NCBI RefSeq assembly: GCF_011769525.1 | Contig: NZ_CP050440.1 | Span: 6,821,501 to 6,885,500 of the forward strand | Direction of reading: 5' to 3' | Length of the DNA: 64,000 nt | DNA from: Tolypothrix sp. PCC 7910 | Lineage (GTDB): Bacteria > Cyanobacteriota > Cyanobacteriia > Cyanobacteriales > Nostocaceae | Shown: piece after piece, positions 15,154-23,300 of the stretch | Numbering within the stretch: position 1 is the first letter of the stretch | Layout of the letters: every line of letters starts with the position of its first letter | Program-made: the position numbers and the translations under genes | Notes under the pieces: model-generated | What the model saw: only the letters and a program-made list of their open reading frames with translations | What the model was told of the DNA's origin: nothing | Database searches by the model: none

Positions 15154-17331
15154 TTACACCACTTCAAAAGGAATTGATAAAGTTGCCATATCCGATACTC
15201 TAATTTCTTTTTCTGTACTGGCGCTACTTGAGCGATCGCTACTTAAATCATCAAGTAAATTGCCGATTACTTCTACTGGTTCTCCTAACTCTACCGGGCC
15301 GGAACTGCGATTTAATTCCGCAGCTAAAGCTACTAATGTTTTGACAGCTTTTTTCAGTGGAGAACGACTAATAATTACTAGCGCTTCTCCTGTACCTTTA
15401 TCTATGGCTTTGAGCTTTAGTTGTCGTGGATCACCAATTGTGCGAGTTTCTTTTGGTTCTATTAATGTAGATTGTTCTGTTGCAGGCCATTGGTAGGGAA
15501 AGACTACTACTAACCCCCCTGTGGAATCTATCAGCAAACTGGTTAAATAAAGCGGAGTAGATTCGTTGTTGGTAACTTGCAACTGAAACAGTTTAGCAAC
15601 TGGTAATTTTTGTGAATTAACTTGTTGTGCTGCACTTCGGTTATTTTTACTTCTAACTGTGGATGCTTGATAAAGAGGTGGCTTTGGTTGATCTACTAAA
15701 TTCAGGGAAACTTCTACATCTAACTTTGAAGTTGTAGAGTTTAGGGTTTTTTTTATAATTTCAACTGCTAAAAAAGATTTAATTATTGGTTGTAACCGAG
15801 AAATGGCTGCTGTTGCTGTTTCTCCCAATTTGCCAAAAGATTGGGGTACTAATTCTAATCCTTTGGTAAATAAACCAATACTGCCAATTGTGGGTAAATT
15901 AGATATATTTTGTCGTTGTAATTGTTGCCGATACTCAGCTGTCAATCGACTCACTATATATTGCACTTGTGAGGGATATGGTACGGTTCCTGATTTTGCT
16001 GTTACAGCTTCAACACGGTTAAGTTGGGAAAGCGCTTGTTGAGTAGCATTGGTTTCTTCTGCCAGAGAAGGATCGATACCGATGGTTAATTTTAAATTAG
16101 CCGGAACCACACGACTGGATTCTTGTAACAGCATTCCTGGTTGCACAGATGCAACTTTTCCCCCTGGTTCTAGGTTGGCTGTTGCAGTTAAACCCTGACG
16201 AGATTCTAATTTAACTTGTGCAGATGCTTGCCCTTTTTCATCAACTATTGTGAAAGCAGCGCCTTTGTCAAAGCTTTGGAGGCTTTCTGAGTCTACTCCC
16301 CCTAACCAAATGGTGGCTTGTTTACCTTGTACTTGAGTAATTACAGCATCGGCTGGCGGTAATTTATTACTGATAAAATATACAGGATGGCTGGAATTCC
16401 CATCTGCTAAAGGTTTTTGGGTAGTTCGCAATACTCTTAAACCAGAAGTTAATTGCGCGATCGCACTACCCACATTACTTGTTTGTTGCCAGAGATATTG
16501 AGTTAACAAGTAAGTAAATGCACCTGCAAAAAACTCATCAAATGTAGCATCTGCTGCTGCCTGTTGTCGTTGAGCGCTAGCTATCACTACTCCTTTCCGC
16601 AAGGCTGCACACCGTTGTTTAGCAAATTCCTCAGATGAGATTTGTAATTTTTTTAACCAACGTTGTTGATATGCTATTTCTTCATTACTAGGCTTTAAAT
16701 TATCACCTGGTACAGAACGGATTCTAAAATTACCACGAGTCCCACCCCCAGAGTGACAACTATCTAAAACAAAGGAAACATTATCTGTTTGCAATGCAGA
16801 CAACAGCAAAAATAGAGTCCGCCCCATGATATCTGGAACTAATTTACTTTGTCCGTCCTCAGCCGGAACAATAGTACTGTTGGAGTCACTATTAAATTGC
16901 TGATTGGGACATAATTTTATCGGATTGGGGTCAATCAATTCCGAACCATGACCGGAAAAATGAAAAATTACTATATCTCCCGGTTTGGCTTGTTTAATTA
17001 AATGTTCTTCAAAGGCAGTTAATATATTGTTGCGTGTTGGTTGCTGGTCTGATGGGTCACTCGTTAACCTGAGAATGTCACTTTTATTAAAACCAAACCT
17101 GTGAATTAATAATTCCTGTTGTAAATTTACATCAGTAACACATCCTTGTAACTCACTAAATCTTTGACTCGCTGGATACTGATTAATTCCTACCAACAAC
17201 GCTAATTTACGCGGAGTACTTTGTGCCAAAACTTGAGCGTAACGATTTGCTTGGCGAATAATATCGAATTGGCTCAAGCCCAGTGTAGTTAAGGCTGTTC
17301 CAGCAAATTGTAAAAATTTACGGCGTTGCAT
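15154..17331 (-). CDS. orthocaspase (peptidase C14 family) with Tat signal and DUF4384-like tail
   Basis: This 725-residue protein begins MQRRKFLQFAG followed by a hydrophobic run, a twin-arginine export signal. The caspase p20-like domain spans about 41-330: KLALLVGINQYP, catalytic FSGHGSE (His about 128) and VLDSCHSGGG (Cys about 192), a complete dyad. Later residues about 580-700 (LFQLQVTNNESTPLYLTSLL) look like the DUF4384 domain often fused to bacterial caspases. Bacterial orthocaspases generally cleave after Arg or Lys; this family-level statement was not tested here. It is the first gene of the secretion block, preceded by about 980 bp without genes, so the promoter should lie there. 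Possible roles are maturation of the surface exoproteins or a stress response in the periplasm. Confidence 0.92.
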   Translation of the reverse strand: MQRRKFLQFAGTALTTLGLSQFDIIRQANRYAQVLAQSTPRKLALLVGINQYPASQRFSELQGCVTDVNLQQELLIHRFGFNKSDILRLTSDPSDQQPTRNNILTAFEEHLIKQAKPGDIVIFHFSGHGSELIDPNPIKLCPNQQFNSDSNSTIVPAEDGQSKLVPDIMGRTLFLLLSALQTDNVSFVLDSCHSGGGTRGNFRIRSVPGDNLKPSNEEIAYQQRWLKKLQISSEEFAKQRCAALRKGVVIASAQRQQAAADATFDEFFAGAFTYLLTQYLWQQTSNVGSAIAQLTSGLRVLRTTQKPLADGNSSHPVYFISNKLPPADAVITQVQGKQATIWLGGVDSESLQSFDKGAAFTIVDEKGQASAQVKLESRQGLTATANLEPGGKVASVQPGMLLQESSRVVPANLKLTIGIDPSLAEETNATQQALSQLNRVEAVTAKSGTVPYPSQVQYIVSRLTAEYRQQLQRQNISNLPTIGSIGLFTKGLELVPQSFGKLGETATAAISRLQPIIKSFLAVEIIKKTLNSTTSKLDVEVSLNLVDQPKPPLYQASTVRSKNNRSAAQQVNSQKLPVAKLFQLQVTNNESTPLYLTSLLIDSTGGLVVVFPYQWPATEQSTLIEPKETRTIGDPRQLKLKAIDKGTGEALVIISRSPLKKAVKTLVALAAELNRSSGPVELGEPVEVIGNLLDDLSSDRSSSASTEKEIRVSDMATLSIPFEVV

Positions 17332-17871
17332 GAAGATTTATGTAATTTATGCAGTAATTAACAAAATATAAGCAACTAAGAGCTAAAAAGCCGAATTCAT
17401 ACCTCTTTGCTTGTGATTATACATTTATTTCTTAAGGCTGATGCATAAATAATCTTATATTTTTGTATTTTCAATAAGAAGCTCGTTAGAACTGAAAATA
17501 ACTATATAGTTTTACGTCTTTTATCTGAGCTTATTCTGCATTACTTTCCCAAACAAGCGATTTAGTGAAGCGTAATAAACTGCTTAAGCTTGATGTATTA
17601 ATCATCTAATATTTTTCTATTGAAAATAAATAATAAAATTTTTTATACCTTTGAGGCCTTACAGAAAATAAATTATCGAAAGTTTTCTGTCAGGTGTTTA
17701 ACCTGCATCACAATATCTGTTGCGATCGCCTTAAATATGTGACGGTAAACTACAATTTTTGATTGTGTCCCATCTTCTTGATATGTTCGCCAATTCCAAA
17801 AGGTAGTACATCATCTTATTACTGTATAGGCGATGCTAAAAGCTAGCTACGCCTAAGCAATTGCTATTTCG
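17332..17871. other. gene-free AT-rich region upstream of the caspase operon
   Basis: There is no convincing ORF. On the minus strand TATAAT is readable at 17417-17422, about 90 bp before the caspase start, and could be a -10 element; no good -35 is visible. The region should hold the promoter of the secretion block. Confidence 0.4.
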
Positions 17872-18102
17872 GACACTACAATTGCTGCTTTTGACACTAC
17901 AATTGCTGCTTTTGACACTACAATTGCTGCTTTCGACACTACAATTGCTGCTTTCGACACTACAATTGCTGCTTTTGACACTACAATTGCTGCTTTTGAC
18001 ACTACAATTGCTGCTTTTGACACTACAATTGCTGCTTTTGACACTACAATTGCTGCTTTCGACACTACAATTGCTGCTTTTGACACTACAATTGTTGATT
18101 GC
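17872..18102. repeat. 21-bp tandem repeat, 11 units
   Basis: The unit GACACTACAATTGCTGCTTT(T/C) starts at 17872 and recurs every 21 bp up to 18082, where the last unit decays. Units differ almost only at the last base. Because 21 is a multiple of three and the unit has no stop in several frames, spurious ORFs appear on both strands. No unique spacers are present, so it is not CRISPR. Confidence 0.95.
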
Positions 18103-18310
18103 GTTCATCCTGAAACAATAGATAGACAAAGACAGACGAGTAAAAATACTGACATACGCGCTATTGCGATCATTAAATCAGCTTCTGGGCTGAATGCCAT
18201 CTGCAAACAGTTGATAAGCATCCTTTTGAGAAATAATCAGAGGTAAGATAATTGACTAAATATACCGTTGAACCTGGCATATCCGAAAAACACTAAAATT
18301 TATAAGATAG

Positions 18311-18610
18311 ATGCATGTTATTAGTCGTAAAAAGCTGCGGGAATTTTGCCTAATACACGCTGATTCCTGCGAAGCACTTGATGACTGGTTTCAAACCGCT
18401 AGCAAAGCAGACTGGACTAATCTAATTCAGGTTCAGACAGTTTACCCAAAAGCTGAAGCCGTTAGTAACTTTATTGTTTTTAACATCAAAGGAAACAAAT
18501 ACCGCTTAATTACAAGTGTTAATTATGAGAAGCAGGTAATCTATATCAAGTACGTTTTGACTCATGCAGAATATGACAAAGACGAGTGGAAGCATGACCC
18601 ATACTATTAA
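18311..18610 (+). CDS. higB: HigB-type mRNA interferase toxin
   Basis: This 99-residue basic protein (MHVISRKKLREF, ADWTNLIQVQTVYPKA, VFNIKGNKYRLI, VIYIKYVLTHAEYDKD) matches the HigB_toxin family: RelE-fold ribosome-dependent RNases that cleave mRNA. The usual pattern N-IKGNKYRLI-Y-IKYVLTHAEYDK is intact, so it looks active. It overlaps the downstream antitoxin gene by 17 bp (start at 18594). This gives the toxin-first order typical of higBA. The operon would be autoregulated by the antitoxin; no operator was identified. Confidence 0.92.
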   Translation: MHVISRKKLREFCLIHADSCEALDDWFQTASKADWTNLIQVQTVYPKAEAVSNFIVFNIKGNKYRLITSVNYEKQVIYIKYVLTHAEYDKDEWKHDPYY

Positions 18611-18998
18611 TTCAACAATTTACGGTGAGTTGTTATTACATTATCAACCCCGAATTATCAAAACCGAGGCAGAAAATGAGCAATTTCTGGAAATGGTTGA
18701 AGAATTGCTAGCTCGTCCTAATTTAAGTCCAGAAGAAGATGCTCTTTTGGAACTATTAATCAAACTAATAGAGGATTTTGAAGAAAAGAACTATCAAATA
18801 AATGCTTCAACTCCTCACTCCAGACTGCTACATTTGATGGATGCTCAAAATTTGCAGCCATCTGATTTAGTAGGATTACTGGGTTCAAGTGACGCAGTAA
18901 CAAAGATAATCAATGGTGAAGCAGAAATCACTGAAGAACAGGCTCAAGTTCTAGGAAAGTTTTTTCATGTTGCTCCCGAACTGTTTTTACGGAATTAA
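18594..18998 (+). CDS. higA: HigA-like antitoxin with C-terminal XRE helix-turn-helix
   Basis: A 134-residue acidic protein. The second half contains a helix-turn-helix (SRLLHLMDAQNLQPSDLVGLLGSS..VTKIINGEAEITEEQAQVLGKFF) of the XRE type, as in HigA proteins that pair with HigB. The N-terminal half (ELLLHYQPRIIKTEAENEQF) matches the conserved neutralising segment of these antitoxins. I chose ATG 18594 over the upstream in-frame ATG at 18564 because it gives a small overlap with the toxin and GGAAG lies just ahead. It is convergent with the next gene, 11 bp away. Confidence 0.88.
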   Translation: MTHTINSTIYGELLLHYQPRIIKTEAENEQFLEMVEELLARPNLSPEEDALLELLIKLIEDFEEKNYQINASTPHSRLLHLMDAQNLQPSDLVGLLGSSDAVTKIINGEAEITEEQAQVLGKFFHVAPELFLRN

Positions 18999-19009
18999 GA
19001 GTTTGAATA

Positions 19010-19438
19010 TTAAAAAGTTTTTTTATCTAAAGTTAAATTAATTAACTTTTGTTCATCAAAATCTAAACCGTGGCGTTCTAAATATGGACGCAAATTTATT
19101 TGAATAAATAAATCCTTCAGTTCTTCAGCGATTTCTTGAGGTGGATTACCAGATAATGCGATTGCGCGAAGCGCAGCGCCAAGGGCGATCGCAATCAAAC
19201 GTTCTGCTGTGCGAAGTTCACCACAGTCAATAGCAAGGGTTGCAGCGCTACGATGTAATACTGAACGTGTTGGTTCAGCATCAAGTTGATCGGCTATGAG
19301 TGCAGCAGCTTGAGATTCTTTATCTAATGCTTGGCGAAAAAGTTGAATAGCTTGCGTTAAGTCACCTCTAAGCTTAACAGTAAAAGCTGCTTCAGCTAAA
19401 TCCATCGCCTGTTGATGTAACTTTTGAATCTGACTCAT
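19010..19438 (-). CDS. conserved hypothetical helical protein with in-frame repeat insertion
   Basis: This 142-residue, mostly alpha-helical protein has TPR-like spacing at the N-terminus (LAEAAFTVKLRGDLTQAIQLFRQALDKE). I do not recognise a function. The segment IAIALGAALRAIALSGNPP is encoded by a short GC-rich repeat (near 19158-19192, containing GCGCGAAGCGC and a HIP1 site) that looks inserted, duplicating the AIAL residues. The gene stands between two toxin-antitoxin modules and may be a bystander. Codon use otherwise matches the neighbours. Confidence 0.7.
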   Translation of the reverse strand: MSQIQKLHQQAMDLAEAAFTVKLRGDLTQAIQLFRQALDKESQAAALIADQLDAEPTRSVLHRSAATLAIDCGELRTAERLIAIALGAALRAIALSGNPPQEIAEELKDLFIQINLRPYLERHGLDFDEQKLINLTLDKKTF

Positions 19439-19497
19439 TTATCTACAATAAAAGATTGAGGTCTGTAAAAATGTAAAAGTACCTCATTAGTCAAATT

Positions 19498-19665
19498 ATG
19501 AAATTCAAGGTTGTATTAGAACCAAGTGATGAAGGTGGATATACTGTCTATGTTCCCTCTCTCCCTGGTTGTCTCAGCGAAGGGGAAACAGTAGAAGAAG
19601 CATTAGAGAATATCCAAGAAGCAATCGAACTTTACCTTGAGCCATTAAAAAATGAATGGCGATAA
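19498..19665 (+). CDS. orphan HicB-like antitoxin-family protein (55 aa)
   Basis: A short ORF reads MKFKVVLEPSDEGGYTVYVP, then SLPGCLSEGETVEEALENI and a helical end, stopping at 19665. The pattern DEGGY-V-PSLPGC-S-GET-EEAL-NI-EAI is the HicB fold (partial RNase H-like). HicB antitoxins neutralise HicA RNases, but no HicA-like gene with the dsRBD-like fold lies beside it. It also lacks a clear C-terminal DNA-binding extension. It may be a solitary HicB-like protein as is frequent in cyanobacteria. A similar one is found at 53804-53998. Confidence 0.8.
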   Translation: MKFKVVLEPSDEGGYTVYVPSLPGCLSEGETVEEALENIQEAIELYLEPLKNEWR

Positions 19666-19690
19666 TGCGATCGTTTCTTAAACCCTAAAT

Positions 19691-20077
19691 TTACCACAAG
19701 CGTGAAATAGGATAAGCATCAAAAGCAGAATCCGCACTAATAACAGGGGTTTTCTCTACGATTGCTTGAGCAATTAAAATTCTATCAAAGGGGTCACGGT
19801 GATAAAAAGGTAACGTAGAAACAACTGTAATATGATGAATGTTAATATTCAAAATTTCTATACTGTTTTGAATGACTTGCTCTGAAATTAGCCTATCAAA
19901 AGGGATATTTATAGTTAGCTTGCCAATGCTTTGCTTAATTGCTATTTCCCAAAGACTAGCAAGGCTCAAGCACCTTTGATTATTCGTATCTTCAATTACA
20001 TTACGTGCAGTAGTGCTAAGTTTTTGACTACCTGCAATAAACCATAAAAAACTATGAGTATCTAGCAAGACTTTCAT
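19691..20077 (-). CDS. PIN-domain toxin (VapC-like RNase)
   Basis: This 128-residue protein begins MKVLLDTHSFLWFIAG with the first PIN acidic residue (Asp6), has SLASLWEIAIK with the second (Glu), and FYHRDPFDRILIAQA with the third and fourth. This is the PIN subgroup that pairs with Phd-type antitoxins. It would cleave RNA in a metal-dependent way. The start codon overlaps the end of the antitoxin gene by one base, so translation is coupled. All acidic residues are present, so it is probably functional. Confidence 0.92.
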   Translation of the reverse strand: MKVLLDTHSFLWFIAGSQKLSTTARNVIEDTNNQRCLSLASLWEIAIKQSIGKLTINIPFDRLISEQVIQNSIEILNINIHHITVVSTLPFYHRDPFDRILIAQAIVEKTPVISADSAFDAYPISRLW

Positions 20078-20301
20078 TACATATACTCACTAAAATCTTC
20101 TAAAGGTTCGTCGAAGTCTTCAGACATCAAAATTAAACCTTTAGCACTACCAAACTTTGGACGAGGCTTTGTTTCAGCAATTCGTACAAGTTTAACTAAA
20201 GGCTTATTTTCACTTGTGATTACTACCTCTTCACCTTCAATTACAGATTGAATTAATTCAGGTAAGGATTTAGTAGCTTCCAAAATATCGACTTCATGCA
20301 T
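20077..20301 (-). CDS. Phd/YefM-family antitoxin
   Basis: This 74-residue protein starts MHEVDILEATKSLPELIQSV, the Phd/YefM N-terminal DNA-binding fold, followed by EGEEVVITSENKPLVKLV and an acidic C-terminus (EDFDEPLEDFSEYM) that should wrap the toxin. It is immediately upstream of the PIN toxin and overlaps it by one base. It likely represses its own promoter; no operator repeat was identified in the 25 bp to the A2M gene. Confidence 0.92.
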   Translation of the reverse strand: MHEVDILEATKSLPELIQSVIEGEEVVITSENKPLVKLVRIAETKPRPKFGSAKGLILMSEDFDEPLEDFSEYM

Positions 20302-20326
20302 ACAGCTTTCCCAAAGTGAAAGTTCT

Positions 20327-23300
20327 TTATGACTTTTGCTCCTCCACTATCAGTGTAGACTCAGCCGCACGTCCAAATTCTTCAGGTGCATATTGCAAAT
20401 GTGCTTCCGCACCAGGCCAGAGAAATTTACCGGGGGTAACGGAACGTACTAAATAATGCAAGCTATAAACTCCTGGTTCCAGGTGGTCAGCGTAGGTGAT
20501 AATGCGATCGCGGTAGATGTTCTTAAACCCTAATTGCCAACTATCGGCTTTTGCTTGCAATGCGGCGGTTGTAGTTTGGAAACTTGCGTCTACTGCTTCT
20601 AAGCCGGCTGGTAGCGGATCTGTGATGACAACATGATCTACAGGATGATCGGTAATCAGTTCTACACCAATATCAAATACTTGTCCTGGTTGTAAAGTTA
20701 AGGGTTTATCAAAGGCGAACAGTCCGAATTTTTGTAGAAGACTTTCTGCTTCGCCAACTTTTTGAATTTCTCTGGAAACTCTTAACCCGTTAAACTTCCC
20801 TGGTTGATTTCCTTGCAAACGATAATTATAAGCAACCAGATAATGTAATTTACCTTTACCTGATTTTTGTAAGACTAAATCATGGTGACCGCGAGGTAAT
20901 TTATCCATTGGAACATTTAGTTGCCAGCTAGGCTTACTAAAGCCTTCAAAGCGATTTTCTCCTAACTTTTTACCAGCTAATTGTACGGAAGAAACAAAAT
21001 TAGGTGGTGTAGGTTGGAGTTGACTATATTCTAATAAAGCGGTGAGTGCTTGGGCATTGTTATAACTAGTTTGCCATGTGCCATTTCTTCTTTGTGCTAG
21101 TAAACTTTGGAATAATTTATCTACCACTTCCGGCTTCGCTTTATTAGCAATAAATAATCGTAAAGCTTGCGCTTGTGCTGTACTCTGCGAACTCATCCAT
21201 CCCCAGCTATTAGGTACACTAATAACGGCTGTACGTCCAGTTTCATAGATATTTTGTTGTAACTGGTTCAGCATGGTTTGCGATTCATCTTGCCATTCAG
21301 AGAATTGCGATAAGTACCGCGCTAATTTGATTTGATTGACAACATCAAAGTTATTACGTTGTTGGTAAATATCTGCTAAGAAGCTATTGCGTTTATCGCC
21401 TAGTTCTGCTAATGCTATCAAGGCATTGAGTTGCAGTTGAGTTTTACAAATTTGCTGTTTGCAAAAGTCATACTGTCCGGGGTTAGCCAGGACTTTTTCT
21501 AAGTAACTCTTGAGGCGAGAAAGCATTGCAGAATCAATTACACCGGGGAAGGTTTGATTAGCTTTTGCTAATGATTCCGCCGCATAAGCAGACACCCAAG
21601 GATCAGATTTTTCTTGTCCGGGGTAGGAAGCAAAACCACCATCGGCTATTTGCAGTTTTTGCAGTTGTTCAGTTGCTAGATTGGCTTGTTGATTAGTATT
21701 GAATTCGGCAAATGTCTGTCCATATTTTTGAGAGAGAGTTTGCAAATTCGCCGCAATCATTAACTGACTGGCTGCTGGTTCGGCGAAGGGTAATTCATCA
21801 TCACTTAAAACTTGTTTGGCTGATGCTGTAATTTCTGGAACTAAGGTACTCGCCAGTTGAATATCTAAACCTCCCGCATTGGGGAAGGTATTTTTATCAA
21901 CATTTAAAGGTATCTTGGTTTGCTTTTCAGTAATTCCTGTTTCTACAACTTGTTCAGTAATTTCGAGAGGCTTAATTTCTAAAGGTACTTCAAATGCATC
22001 AGCTGCATTATTTAACTGTGTAGTAAAGCGAACTTTCCCTTCTCCCACATTCTCCGCCAGCATGGGGAAGCGATAAGCTTGGGTAACAGCTTCAGCTTTG
22101 GTTTGTAAATTTGTCGTCGTGGGGTTATTCTCCGCAAACTTCACCGTACCGCTAAGTTCGCCGTTAATTGAAAGGTTTCCGCTATTTCCCGTGTTGTTGG
22201 TAACTGATAAACCAGCGAGAATGCGATCGCCTGGACGGGCGAATTGTGGCAAGATGGCATTAGTTAGCAATGGTTTTGTAGTAATAAAAGTGCGATCGCC
22301 ATTGCCAAACCGCAAATTACCATCGGTAGCTACAGCCATGACTCGCCAGGTGGTTAAGTCATCGGGAAGTTTAAAGGTTACTTGTGCTTTCCCGGAAGCG
22401 TCGGTGAGGACAGCACCATTGTAATAAGCTAAGGCTTGAAAATCCGTGCGGACGCGGGTATTAGCTGCACCTGCAGAAAAGCCACCGCCATAACCCCAGC
22501 CTTTGGGTTTGGGGATATCTTGGGGTTGAATGACGACATCGGGACGATTATCACTAAAACGAGTTGCGATCGCTTGTTCGGCGTAAACTGTATTTACTAA
22601 ATCTGGTGGACGATAGCCAGATAGTTGCAATACTGCTTCATTCACCACCATCACAGAGATTTGTCCTTGGGTGGGATTACCTTGATTATCCTTGAGTTCT
22701 AGTTGTACAGTTTCCTCAGCACCAGGTTCGAGTGATGCTTGCAATGGCTGAACTTCCACCTTTAAATATTTATCCTGCAAGTTGACTTTAAAAGGTGCAA
22801 AGCCAATTTTCACTAATTTATCTAAGCTTCCCGGTTCCACTTGATTGAGTGGTTTACCTTGTCTGACTAATACAGCTTGTACTGCTGCATTCGGTAACAT
22901 TTCTGGCGTTACTTGAAACTGAATTTGTGGTGCGCCTCCCTTAACTTTAGTAATTTGTTGATAGAGAGGTTTGTCTTTAATGACTGCAAAATACAATTCG
23001 GCTTCTGGGTAGGGAGATTGAATTAATGCAGTTGCAGTTTCACCAGGTTTAAACTCTTTTTTATCGAGTTTAACTTCTAATTTATCTTCTTCTGGGGAAC
23101 CCCAATATACTTGATTGTTTCCAGTTACCCAAATTTGTAAATCTGTAGCGCTGATTTCATCTTTGGCGTCGCTAAAATTCGCTCTAATTCTGTATGAACC
23201 GGATTCTCTTGGCGTTAAATTTACCGATTGAGGATTACTTGCAGATGTCACTTCTGCTTGTGCGACTGTTTTATATTCAACTTGATTTTTTGGTGTGCGG

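Noticed and set aside
4211-17331. Gasdermin or known CHAT-based (Craspase-type) defence system
   Set aside because: There is no gasdermin-like protein and no type III-E CRISPR effector; the partners are secretion proteins, so that analogy is not supported.
17872-18102. CRISPR array or repeat protein at the 21-bp repeat
   Set aside because: Units abut with no unique spacers; the ORFs on both strands are open only because the unit is 21 bp and stop-free, and they lack ribosome sites.
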